Shown here one piece after another: positions 47,365 to 57,175 of a stretch of DNA of 64,000 nt. Made by a program: the position numbers and the translations under genes. Below the pieces are notes generated by a model. That model searched no databases. It was not told the origin of the DNA and worked only from the letters and a program-made list of their open reading frames with translations. This DNA is from Siphonodentalium dalli (Eukaryota > Mollusca > Scaphopoda > Gadilida > Siphonodentaliidae). The stretch's first letter is position 1. Every line of letters begins with the position of its first letter. The stretch is from assembly GCA_032622095.1 (NCBI GenBank), contig CP136068.1, forward strand, positions 159,295,465 through 159,359,464, written 5' to 3'.

Positions 47365-47658
47365 CGCGGCTCAAATCACGATTTTTGGCAATGTATTGTA
47401 TGGGGCCAGTGGTGATGACGCCTTGGATGTCAAACCTACGACTGGCACCACTTGAATACCCGGATCGTTGACAAACAGCCACTCAACGCGACCTACCTCT
47501 CTATCCGACATCCATAATCACATATTCCCCGTTAGATCCGGACCACTCAACTCACTTACGGCTGTTACGTATCTATTAGTCAAGCTGTGTCTATTGTCCA
47601 TAAAATATTTGAAAATTATTTGGATCGTGTGTCGGATGTTCATATTCTCTGCTTTAAA
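47365..47658 (+). promoter_or_regulatory. Duplicated block and upstream region of peptide gene 5
   Basis: The block starts GCGCGGCTCAAAT, holds one copy of the 60-bp GGGGCCAGTGGTGATGACGC unit, then ACCACTTGAATACCCGGATC. The box CCACTCAACTCACTTACGG and the start-proximal TCGGATGTTCATATTCTCTG follow. The same order occurs before gene 6 (48535-50966), where it is expanded by a minisatellite and split by a LINE. Confidence 0.65.
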
Positions 47659-47940
47659 ATGGCGAAGTTCTTCTTTTGTATGATCCTGTTTTATCTTATT
47701 GCTCAACATGCAGTCGAGTCCCGTAATTCTCGCAACCCAAGCTTTGGAGAACGGACTCTGATTAATGTAGATCAGACAAGTGAACTTAGAAATAGATCGA
47801 TACCGTCTCATATTGGCGAGGAAGTTAGTGAGAGGCAGTGGCAGAACCAAATTCCCGATCTCAAGGGATGCCCGTGCGAATGTCGCAAGTTGAAAATTGG
47901 TGACAACTTTGTAGCCTGTTTACCGAAAAGGTTAGTATAG
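47659..47940 (+). CDS. Secreted cysteine-rich peptide precursor 5 (type II)
   Basis: The frame gives 93 aa. The hydrophobic leader is about residues 1-21, ending in VES before Arg22; the usual cysteine is replaced by serine here. The propeptide has INVDQTSELRNR (a weakened dibasic site), then the SERQ motif. The mature domain has cysteines 71, 73, 75 and 87 (C-x-C-x-C-x11-C) with a GCPCECR core and KIGDNF. A GTTAGT donor begins at 47931 in phase 2. The last residues (after Lys90) are encoded only if that intron is retained. The start at 47659 lies directly after the conserved upstream block and matches the other members. It is close to peptide 6, and function is unknown. Confidence 0.75.
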   Translation: MAKFFFCMILFYLIAQHAVESRNSRNPSFGERTLINVDQTSELRNRSIPSHIGEEVSERQWQNQIPDLKGCPCECRKLKIGDNFVACLPKRLV

Positions 47941-48059
47941 TTTTATCTTTATGTCATTATGACAAATTCATTCTGCTCATCAAATTATCACTGAAATCGT
48001 TGACTTCAAAGTTTAGTCAACAAGATATTCAGTATATACGACTTGCCTAGTCTGGTGAT

Positions 48060-48475
48060 TAAGGGTACATGTGCGTTCATACACTGACACGTTTGCGTGG
48101 TATGGTTTGCAGATATTTCACCGCAGAAAACGATATAGTTCCAGAATATGAACGGAAAGAAGCATATAAAATGCATCTGTACCACAGCTAACTGCGTGCG
48201 AAGTAAAATCTCTGTAGTTCCACTTGTAGCGATGCTACCAGAATTTGCCGGCAATTATCTCGCAAGAATAAATCAAAGAGGTATTTGAAGGCAGATGCCG
48301 GTAGCAGCATTACAAGTGGAAGTACAGCAGGATTACTTTTCAAGTCGTTCGCCTTGGTAAAAATGCATGTTTTATGCATGTTTCCATTCATGTGCTGGCG
48401 CCATATGGTTTTCTGTGACGAAATGCCTGCAAAACATACAGTGCAAACTTGCCAGCGCAAGAATGTATACCCTAA
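48060..48475. mobile_element. Foldback element type F (copy 1)
   Basis: The ends are TTAAGGGTAC and GTATACCCTAAG. Subterminal text GTTTGCGTGGTATGGTTTGC is mirrored by GCAAAACATACAGTGCAAAC, and CCGTAGTTCCACTTGTAGC-like text is mirrored in the centre. Relatives are at 53945-54640. Open frames on both strands are palindrome shadows. Confidence 0.65.
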
Positions 48476-48564
48476 GGAAGTCGCCTTCATTACTACAAGA
48501 TATACATGTAGGTTGTTACTATTACCCACGTTCAGCGCGGCTCAAATACCGGTGTTATTATTGC

Positions 48565-48905
48565 TTTGTATGGGGACCAGTGTTGATGACGCCTTGATTA
48601 TGTACCGCGGTATTCATCATTGTATTATCTGGGGCCCAGTGTTGATGACGCCTTGATTATGCACCGCGGTATTCATCATTGTATTATCTGGGGACCAGTG
48701 TTGAAGACGCCTTGATTATGTACCGCGGTATTCATCATTGTATTATCTGGGGCCCAGTGTTGATGACGCCTTGATTGTGTATCAAGGTATTCATCATTGT
48801 ATTAACTGGGGACCAGTGGTGACGACGCCTTGATTGTGTATCACGGTAGTTGTCATTGTATCTTACGGGTACCAGAGGTGATGACGGCTTGAATGTGCAA
48901 CATAT
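48565..48905 (+). repeat. Minisatellite of about 60 bp, six copies
   Basis: The unit contains GGGGACCAGTGTTGATGACG, CCTTGATTATGTACCGCGGT and ATTCATCATTGTATTATC. Only one copy is present at the matching place before gene 5 (47388-47430), so the array expanded after the duplication. The last two copies are more diverged. Confidence 0.85.
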
Positions 48906-48923
48906 GACTGGCACCACTTGAAT

Positions 48924-50700
48924 TAGTTTAAACATATTTATTTGTCTAGTTTCAATAACACATATAGGAAATGATACATACATTTTTATAGACAATGGGA
49001 TTGGAGGACAAGTGCTGACTCACTTATGAGTATCTCCTCTCCCATTTGCTATTACACTGAAAAATAAATCAAGAATAATGGCATTGCAACATGACTACCA
49101 AAAGGCAAGTTGAACTTATATGCATGTACATATCACGGGTCGTTTCCCTCCCCCGAGTCAGTCTTGTGTTTATATATGAATTACTTGAACGTTGTCTTTG
49201 TTTGATCATTTGCTGGCTTGTATATCTATTTGCTAGACTTAGTCAATATAATCTAGTTTTGTCTCACGGATGAATGATTGTACAGCTAAGAAAAAAAAAT
49301 CATTGTCGCAATCGGGTAGAGCAGGGTCTTCAAATAGCAGAATTTTCAGTGAGTAAATATTATAAGGAAGTAATTTATTCAATAGGCGAATTCTTGGGAT
49401 AGAATGTAGGTAACAATCAAAGAAATAATGGAAGGCATTTTCTTCTCCGTTTTCACATGAGCAGTCTTTGCAACTTGCAATGTAATTTTGAACCTTATCT
49501 GATAGGAGGTTGCTACATTCACATCGCAATCTGCAGTGATATATATTTTCTGTCCGCTTTCATACATTGTAATATTTGGGGGGTCTGGGTATTTCAGGTT
49601 TAAATGTGTTTAGATAACATTGTAGGTTAAGATCTCGAGTCTTAATGTTGGTTGCATTCCAATTTGTTACACACGTGGGCATGAATGTTGACTCCATTCT
49701 TTTTGTAATAGGTTTAAAATGTATAAAGTTTGATGCAAATCTAGTATCGTGGTCGCTTATATCTGAGAATTTTGGGGGAAGTAAGTCAACTAAATATTTG
49801 GGCACTTTGTGATTGACAATGTTATGAAAAAGTGAAAGTCTTTTTGTTTGTCTTCTTTCTGAAAGTGTTTCCCAACCCATTTCGGTTAGTATTCGTTTGC
49901 GGGATACAGATCCCGTACAGCCACGTATTATGCGTGCGGCTTCATATTCTACATCATCTCGTTGTTTGAGTAACGTGTATGGTGTTCCTGCCCAGACACT
50001 ACTAGCATAGTCCATGATTAGGCGTACGTGTGACAAATAGAGGATTTCAAGAGTTTTGCGGTTTAAAAGATACTTGAGTCTTCGTAGTTGGGATAATTTA
50101 GCATAAGCTCTGGTGCATACATTTTCTTTATAACTGTCCCATGTTAAGTCGTCATCTATTTCCATGCCTAGATGCTTGTGCTGTTTAGAGTAATCAAGTC
50201 TCAATCCATCAAAGGGTTATGAGCGGTTACTTACACTATGTTGAAGGCATTGTATGTTCGTATCAGATTTTATGAGGCATGTGTCATCGGCGTATAGTCT
50301 GATTTGTGATTCCATGTTGTCAGCAATATCGTTTATATATATTAAAAATAGTAGGGGGCCGACTACGGACCCCTGGGGGACCCCTGCTGTTACTGGCGAA
50401 TATTTAGAAAAGCTAGAATTTATTTGCACCCTTTGCTGCCGCCCGTCAAGAAATTCTGTGAACCATTTATGCAAGTTGTCTGTTATTCCATAGTGTTTTA
50501 ATTTGAGTAAGAGACCTTTGTGCCATACTTTGTCAAACGCTTTTGAGATGTCACCGAAAACAGCACAAGTGCTTTGTTTATTGTCTACAGCGTGATGTAT
50601 TATATGAAAAATTTCAACAAGTTGAAGATCGGTACTGTTGCCTGGTATAAAACCGGATTGGTATTTATATAATAAGTTGTTTATATTTAAATGATTAAAG
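48924..50700 (-). mobile_element. 5'-truncated LINE (jockey/CR1-like)
   Basis: It is flanked by an 11-bp duplication ACCACTTGAAT (48913-48923 and 50701-50711). The upstream block of gene 5 has the same 11 bases once (47447-47457), uninterrupted: the unoccupied site. The 3' end, at the low coordinate, has an AATAAA-like end without a long poly(A). Coding remains run from about 50699 to 49239. Confidence 0.85.
49239..50699 (-). pseudogene. LINE reverse transcriptase, broken
   Basis: The fragment starts within the reverse transcriptase fingers. It contains DISKAFDKVWH, the GVPQGSVVGPLLFLIYINDI block and the catalytic YADDT. An in-frame TAA at 50217 and an apparent loss of about 30 residues follow. 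The thumb and C-terminal region then continue (KHLGMEIDDDLTW and the rest). A second in-frame TGA at 49560 precedes the tail with its cysteine-histidine motif (CKDCSCENGEENAFHYFFDC). No endonuclease or ORF1 remains. Confidence 0.85.
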
Positions 50701-50711
50701 ACCACTTGAAT

Positions 50712-50966
50712 AACCGGATCATCGACAAACAGTAAACGCGACTTACTTCTTTTTCGCAAGAAATCATATGCAATTGAGTTTATTATAGTGTTTCTTGACT
50801 GGCATGCAATTTCCGGATCTGTATATACCCAAATATAACCGAACCACTCAGCCCACTTACTTCTACTACGTATAATACGTATGGTTGTCACGCTGCGCCT
50901 ATAACCCATAAGTTATTTGAAAACTAATTACATCGTGTGTCGGACGTTCATATTCTCTGCACTAAA
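50712..50966 (+). promoter_or_regulatory. Upstream region of peptide gene 6
   Basis: It continues the block split by the LINE: CCGGATCATCGACAAACAG, then ACCACTCAGCCCACTTACTT, then TCGGACGTTCATATTCTCTG just before the start codon. This is the best preserved copy of the family's upstream motif set, together with gene 2. Confidence 0.6.
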
Positions 50967-51251
50967 ATGGTGAAGTTACTTGTTGTTTTGTTGGCGGTAT
51001 CTCATATTGTTCAGCATTCAGTCCAATGTCGTGATTCGGGGAACCCAGGTATTATAGAGCGTACTCGGTTGAATGGAGATGAGACAACTGAACTTAGAAA
51101 GAGATCGATGTCGACTGAAATTGGTGAGGTAGTCAGCGAGAGACAGTGGCATAATACACGTGCCAATCTGATGGGATGCCCGTGCGAATGTCACATGTTG
51201 AAAATTGGTGACAACTTTTTTAGGTGTTTACCGAAAGGGTCAGTAGTTTAA
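50967..51251 (+). CDS. Secreted cysteine-rich peptide precursor 6 (type II)
   Basis: The frame gives 94 aa. The signal peptide is residues 1-21, ending at cysteine before Arg22. The propeptide carries LNGDETTELRKR (dibasic site 44-46), then STEIGEVVSERQWHN, nearly as in gene 5. Mature-domain cysteines are 71, 73, 75 and 87 (C-x-C-x-C-x11-C), with a GCPCECH core and KIGDNFF. A GTCAGT donor in phase 2 begins at 51239, so the last four residues depend on intron retention. The Crypton-like fragment overlaps the stop on the opposite strand. Start chosen at 50967 by alignment with the other leaders; 50937 is in the untranslated block. Function unknown. Confidence 0.75.
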   Translation: MVKLLVVLLAVSHIVQHSVQCRDSGNPGIIERTRLNGDETTELRKRSMSTEIGEVVSERQWHNTRANLMGCPCECHMLKIGDNFFRCLPKGSVV

Positions 51252-51949
51252 TTTAAGAAATTGCTTTCTGATCGTTTGGGATCATTGGATTTGGTAAGGC
51301 AGATCTCCGATTTATTTGGCTTCCCACCTTTCCCCAATTGCTTTAATTCCTTTCTCTTACTCTCCAAAATTTTTCTTGATGTTTCAAATTCCCTGTCTGT
51401 TACAATGTCAAAGCCATACCTGTTCTCCCTCAAAAATCGCTCAATCCCTCGATGGTAGGATGTGAGGGTATCAGGCTCATATTCTTCGCCATTTGCCTTC
51501 CTTATTGACAAGAGGAATAGCCCTATTAGATTATCAAGTTTATTGGGTGGCATGTTGAGAATACTCTCACTCTGGGAACCCGTTTTTTCTACGAAGGATG
51601 TGAAAGCTCTTATCACTGTTTGAGTTTTTCTTTCAGTGTTGGGATTCTTCATCCTATTGATGAAATTGTGTGCATCCATATCACTCACGTCAATAAAGCT
51701 TGGGTTCTTTTGTATATTTGATGTACATGTACTCGTTGTTGTAGCTACGGTCGATGCTACTGATGGTGGCCTCCTGACAAAACCCCATAGCGGTGCTGGT
51801 GTAGAAGAAACACTGGCAAGAACACTGGCGTCTAGATTAAAATCAGATCTTTGAGGAGATTCACAAATATCACCAAACGAATCAAGTGAAGAATTTAGTA
51901 AATCACTAAAATCAGTCTGATTATCGATCCTATTGTCACCGAAATCCAT
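51248..51949 (-). pseudogene. Crypton-type recombinase N-terminal fragment
   Basis: The frame has 233 codons, starting from an ATG at 51949. Residues 1-85 are serine/threonine-rich and low in complexity. Residues about 95-215 form a helical core-binding-like domain: NPNTERKTQTVIRAF, LNMPPNKLDNLIGLFLLSIR, then EEYEPDTLTSYHRGIERFL and a lysine-rich end with GKGGKPNKSE. That order is typical of the N-terminal half of Crypton-like tyrosine recombinases and of host proteins derived from them (ZMYM2/QRICH1 type). The catalytic half is absent. The frame stops at the 3' end of peptide gene 6. It may be a truncated transposon or a piece of a host gene. Confidence 0.6.
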
Positions 51950-51959
51950 CTCAAGTTTA

Positions 51960-52430
51960 TGATTTATATTAGTTTCCGAAACGCAGATATTTGCAGACGA
52001 TTGGATGTTGCGCAGTCTGATATTAATATCGATGCGAATAAATAAATAAATAAATGAATAACAACAAATTAAAAATCAACTAAAATACAGACAAATTCGA
52101 ATTAAAGACATATTTCTAACTGCTAAATTGAGTGCTAATCTAGATTACAAATAATAACTTAATCAAATGGATAATAGCTTGTATTTTCATGGAATGGAAT
52201 GCCAAAGAAATTATGTTTTCATTTCGTTGTCATGGGTTCGTAAGTTGCGAACGTAAACAAACACAGGCACAGATACTCGAGTGCCGGTCAATGAAATAGT
52301 CCGTCATGCGCGCGCTTTGAACCGGTCAGGGACGTCACGTGCGCAATATCACAACTGCAGTAACGATACGGATGCTTTTATCGCCCATTCGTTATCGCCC
52401 ATTGTATCAGGGAATTTCATGGGAAATGGT
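51960..52430. other. Gene-free stretch
   Basis: This may hold the upstream region of the Crypton-like frame. A TAAATAAATAAATAAATGAA simple repeat is at 52040-52060. No other feature was seen. Confidence 0.35.
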
Positions 52431-52535
52431 AGATAAATTCTCTTATATATGGTCGGTTCGCAAATATAAGATAATGCATTGCCACAGGGTTTTTGCAAAC
52501 AAATCATGAAATTCCCGCCGTGAAAGGGCTGAAAT
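52430..52535. mobile_element. Type E fragment
   Basis: ATTCTCTTATATATGGTCGG and TATAAGATAATGCATTGCCA, CAGGGTTTTTGCAAA, then CCCGCCGTGAAAGGGCT. One hairpin is partly deleted. The region 52540-53080 shows no gene. Confidence 0.5.
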
Positions 52536-53079
52536 TGAGGCAAAACGATGAGCTGTTTATATATATTTACCGAAAGGATGAGTCGACGCAATACTACCCA
52601 TTGACTCTGCTTTCTTATTATAGGATTACTATTATTAGTGTTACTTAAAGGCCCACTTAATTTTCGAAGCCCCACATCACAACATATAAAACATATGCCA
52701 CAGTATATACCATTTGGAAGAGGAAGCTCCAACATGTTGCATTATCAACTTCTCCGGTGTAATCAACAGTAACCATGTTATTTATGTTGAAGTACCGTAA
52801 TATTTTCTGTGGGTATATACTGAAAGTCCTATCATTTTCAACGGAAGAGGAGTAACTATATACCTTATGAATTATGTTGCATTCTGGAAGCGAGTCGGGG
52901 GAAATGTGTCTATGATTTCAGCTATTTCATATTACTTAATGGACACCTTATGAGGCACAGACGTTCCAAATGGTGATGAATTATAGTATTTTATTCATAT
53001 TTTATGTCATATATTGTTATTAAAACCGTTCATCAATGCACAATGGAAAATATAATCGGTGACTCGAAAATTAACTGGG

Positions 53080-53270
53080 CCTTTAACCATTTCAAGACGG
53101 GAGCTGCGCTGGTGACGCATTACATAACATGTTCCAGTGCATTATATTATATATGCGAGTCTCCCATAGGGAGCCCGGCATATATAAGATGATGCTCTGT
53201 GTTAAAAGGTCAAGGTAAATATTGTGAGGACAATGAATTCTCTTGTATATGCGGGTCGCCCATTTATATA
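53080..53270. mobile_element. Type E fragment
   Basis: TTTAACCATTTCAAGACGGG, GCTGCGCTGGTGACGCATTA and a diverged hairpin with GCGAGTCTCCCATAGGGAGC. A second partial hairpin starts at 53230 and is cut by an AT repeat. Confidence 0.5.
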
Positions 53271-53940
53271 TATATACATTTAAAACGCATTCTACAGTAA
53301 ATTAGTTTCAATGCGCTTACATCAATCAATACAAATAAAAATATACACGGTAAGAGATAACACAAATAGTAAATGAGCAGTAAACAGTAAAAAGTTCATA
53401 GCGACCATCTGCATGTGACTAAGAAATTAATAAAAACAAAAGTAAAAAACCAACGACCATAAGCATGCGACTTCTAATTAACGAACATAATTAAAAAAAT
53501 AGTACAAATTATGAAAAAAGATTATGGCTACAAATTAATTAAAAAAGGAAAAAAAAAAGACAACAAGGTTAACCAAAGAAATAGATAAAAAATACTATCA
53601 ACAAACTTAAATGAATACAAAAGTAACGTAAAACAGTCAAAAGTAAGTAAATTATGAAAGATTAAAAGTCACAGTTAAAATGGAGTAGTAGGTTGAACAC
53701 CGAAGCAAATTATGAACAGGTGAGTCTTGAGAGCGTTCTTACATTGTTCGAGAGTTTTCGCTTTTATGAGAGAACTTTTGCAAGGAATTATATAAAAAAA
53801 CATACAGACGTGCCAAACAAATGTGATACAGTTGGTCTACACAAAGCTCAAATGTGTTGTTTCGTCACCGTAATTTGCTGTAAATTTCAATTGATCCGGT
53901 TCCTAAAAGTCAAAACTTTTGTTCTTTATATGCAAACTGG
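53271..53940. other. A-rich gene-free stretch
   Basis: About 350 bases are strongly A-rich (AAAAGTAAAAAACC-like). The frame at 53693-53950 has no leader or domain that I recognise and I do not call it. Confidence 0.4.
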
Positions 53941-53944
53941 TTGG

Positions 53945-54640
53945 CTCTAAGGGTACGTTCATACACTGGCAAGTTTGCACTGTATGGTTTGCAGACATAC
54001 AAAACGATAAGATGCCAGATTATGAACGGAAACAAAACTATAAAATGCATCTGTACCACAGCTAACTACGTGCGAAATAAAATATATGTAGTACAACCTG
54101 TAGCGATGCTACCATGAATAACGTGCAATTATCTCGCAAGAATAAATCATACAGGTGTTCGAATGCAAAGATCAGTAGCACTGTTACAATTGTAACTACA
54201 ACAATATCACTACTCATGTCGTTCGCTTTGGCAAAGATGCATGTTATATGCACGTGTCAGTTCATAATCTGGCACCATGTGATTTTCTATGACGAAATGC
54301 CTGCAAAACAGACCGTGCATACTTACCAGCGTACTCTAAAATGTATCTGTACCACAGATAACAATATTCGACGTAAAACGATGTAGTTTCACTATGTAAT
54401 TTGCCTGTAAATAGCCCCCCATTAGCTTGCAAGAATAAATCATACGGTTATTTAAAAGGCAAATGGCAGTAACATCGTTGCAAGTGGAATTCCATAAATT
54501 TTACTTCTCATGTCCGTAGCTTTGGTAAAGATGCATGTTATATGCAAGTTTCAGTTCATATTATGGCACCATGTGATTTTCTATGACGACATGCCCACAA
54601 ACCCATGCCGTACATACTTGCCATCGTATGAACGTATCAT
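53945..54640. mobile_element. Foldback element type F (tandem or nested copies)
   Basis: CTAAGGGTACGTTCATACAC, TATGGTTTGCAGACAT and AGCGATGCTACC match the copy at 48060. The right-hand text (GACGAAATGCCTGCAAAACA, then CGTACTCT) is followed by a second, diverged set ending CATACTTGCCATCGTATGAACGTA near 54635. Thus one and a half to two copies overlap. Confidence 0.55.
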
Positions 54641-54821
54641 ATACGTTTGGAGTCATAGATTCATTTTCATTATAATTACCATGTTGTTTGCATCCTTCGT
54701 ATAGCACATGAGTGCATTTTGCACTAAACCATGGCTCAAGTGCATGCATTTGTTGTACATATTATGTTGAGTATAAAGGAGATGGTCCCATAAATGGGTG
54801 GATTTAGTGTACAGTACCCCT

Positions 54822-54960
54822 TTAACCCTTTCATGTCGAGAGCTGCTCAACATTAAAGACCCTGTGGCAATGCATTCTCTTATATATTCGAGTCGACCAT
54901 ATGTCGCCTCGCATATATAAGAGAATGCATTGGCCTAACAATTTCTCATAATTTTTTATC
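54822..54960. mobile_element. Type E fragment with complete hairpin core
   Basis: TTTAACCCTTTCATGTCGAGAG-like start, CTCAACATTAAAGACCCTGT, and a core at 54868-54937. AT-rich spacer text follows to about 55110 without a second core. Confidence 0.65.
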
Positions 54961-55344
54961 AATTTTTGATATATTCTTTAGCAATTTTTATCATTTTTTA
55001 TATTACTTGTTATCATTTTTCTTACATTCTTGAACAATTTTCATCATGTTTTATAATTTGTTCTTACATTCTATATGAATTTTTTTTTATCATTTTTTCT
55101 TATATTCTTCACTTTTGAACCAAGAATCTGTCCTAGTATCAGTACCCCTGTTATCTCATGAGCTATTTGCACGAAACGTACCCTAAATGATATATGTGCG
55201 GAAAATGCTGGTGAAACGTGAATACAATTTCCCAATCCCAGTATATCGGATACTCTTGTTATTACGATTAACAAGCACATTATTAATGGCACAAGGTTGG
55301 AAGGATGGCTCATACCACCACTCATTGTTGCACACGTGGTTGCG

Positions 55345-55520
55345 ATGACGTGGCTAGAGGGTCCCCGTTGAATAGGGGTGTCCACAATACAATCTACAAC
55401 TGCACTCCCTCTTAAACCATACAAAACTATCATGTTCTCATAATTCCATTTGCAATCCACCCCCATTGGGTTGGAAGTTTCTGACTAGTACCTCGAACTG
55501 CGATTCAATTCTGTTTTATG
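55345..55520. mobile_element. Fragment of the GACGTGGCTA element family
   Basis: GATGACGTGGCTAGAGGGTC, GGGGTGTCCACAATAC and CACCCCCATTGGGTTGGAAG match the left end and inner units of the element at 61701. No right end. Confidence 0.45.
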
Positions 55521-55606
55521 TAGAATGTTGCATTCTTCCAGTTACCATAGCACCTGAATACTAACTATCAGTTTCACGCACCCGAACAGTGCATAATAAG
55601 TATGTC

Positions 55607-56078
55607 TTTATCCCTTTCAGTGCCAGGGGCCGATCTCATCGGCCCTAATTTACGTTCTGTAAAATCGGCCCTAAAAAATAAATTATAATTAAAACAAAAA
55701 TGGTTTTTGTTTGTTTTGAGGTTGAATTTGTTTGGGTATGCTTAAGCATGCTATAGCAAATTCAAAAACAAACTGGATAAAACCTTATGGGCATGTTATA
55801 ACTCAAAACTATCACCAAGTATTCATAGTAATAATTTTTATGCCCATGAATAACGTAATATTCCCTGACACTAAACCTACAAAATAAGTCTGTTAAAGAA
55901 AATAAGAACAAATTATTAAAATTGTAAAAAATAATAAGAAATGATGAAAAATTGTTAGGCCAATGCATTCTCTTATATATGCGAGGCGACCTATGGTCGA
56001 CTATCATATATAAGAGAATGCATTGGCACAGGGTATATGGGTTGATACAAAAATCGGACCTGGCACTGAAAGGGTTAA
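55607..56078. mobile_element. Type D TTAA MITE (reverse orientation)
   Basis: The right end is CCTGGCACTGAAAGGGTTAA, preceded by TACAAAAATCGGA. The left end CCCTTTCAGTGCCAGGGGCC lacks a perfect TTAA. One hairpin core (55960-56028) lies at the right. It is more diverged than the two copies in the tandem unit. Confidence 0.8.
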
Positions 56079-56143
56079 CACTCTATCATACTACGCCCAC
56101 ACTGACAGTAAAAAGTCCATATCGATTCTAAGATCACCACATG

Positions 56144-56600
56144 TTCAGGTAACTCACGCATGTATAACTTAATTTACCCTTCTACATTGATTAACACATG
56201 TTCAGGTAACTCACGCCTGTATAACTTAATTTACCCTTCTACATTGATGAACACATGTTCAGGTAACACAGGCCTGTATAACTTAATTTACCCTTCTACA
56301 TTGATTAACACATGTTCAGGTAACACACGCCTATATAACTTAATTTACCCTTCTTCATTGATTAACACATGTTCAGGTAACACACGCCTGTATAACTGAA
56401 TTTACCCTTCCACAATGATTAACACATGTTCAGGTAACACAGGCCTGTATAACTTAATTTACCCTTCTTCAATGATTAACACATGTTCAGGTAACACAGG
56501 CCTGTGTGACTTAATTTACCCTTCTACATTGATTAACACATGTTCAGGTAACACAGGCCTGTATAACTTAAGTTACCCTTCTACAATGCTTAAATATAAA
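56144..56600 (+). repeat. 57-bp minisatellite, eight copies
   Basis: The unit contains TTCAGGTAACACAGGCCTGT, ATAACTTAATTTACCCTTCT and ACATTGATTAACACATG. The period is 57, divisible by three, so a repeating 19-residue frame stays open in several copies, but with no leader, start context or conservation beyond DNA level. The array stands in the place of the tandem repeat in the gene 2 intron, upstream of a shared intron block. Confidence 0.9.
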
Positions 56601-56874
56601 ACTGAACTTATGATATGAAGGAACTGTGAGCATCAGTTAATTATATTCCTGATTCCTGTTTATCGTTAGACTATTTCAAATGACTCATAATCGTAAAGAC
56701 ATATTATGGACTTGTTCGGGGCGTGAAATTGATAAGTTAGTACTCAGGCGCTATGCCAACTTGGGGAATGTACCATTCTACTAACATCCCTGAAAATTTC
56801 AAAGAAATCGACCATACCACTCCATAGAAAACATCGTTTGAACTACGCTCAATTGTAAATATTTACATCTCAAT

Positions 56875-57120
56875 TCGGGACGCAAGTATTCGCGATAATC
56901 TATCACAAATGATTTCGCCATCGACAGTCATTGCATTTAATAAATATATAAGAATGACGGTGTGTATCGTCAATTTTGGATTAATATCCTTAACAAATAA
57001 CTACTTTGAGCAAGATTATTCTCAATTACTATGTCATCACCATAGCTACCGGAGTGTTTCACATCACAGTTACTATGTCATCACCATGGCTACCGGAGTG
57101 TTTCACATCACTTGCTTATT
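56875..57120 (+). repeat. Intron block shared with peptide gene 2
   Basis: The order and words match 6819-6985 (TTCGGGACGCAAGTATTCGC, GATTTCGCCATCGA, AACAAATAACT, AAGATTATTCTCAATT, CTACCGGAGTGTTTCACATC). The last part is locally doubled here (ACTATGTCATCACCAT at 57027 and 57072). Confidence 0.75.
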
Positions 57121-57175
57121 GTTGTTGATTTGCACTCCAAAATACACCTAATAATATTATTGTTTTGTTACGTAG

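Noticed and set aside
3606-56033. Many short frames on both strands encoding QCILLYMRG, STRIYKRMHWHR or FSYICESTIGRLAYIRECIG-like strings
   Set aside because: They are translations of the 70-bp hairpin core in its frames. They recur wherever the core occurs and stop at its ends.
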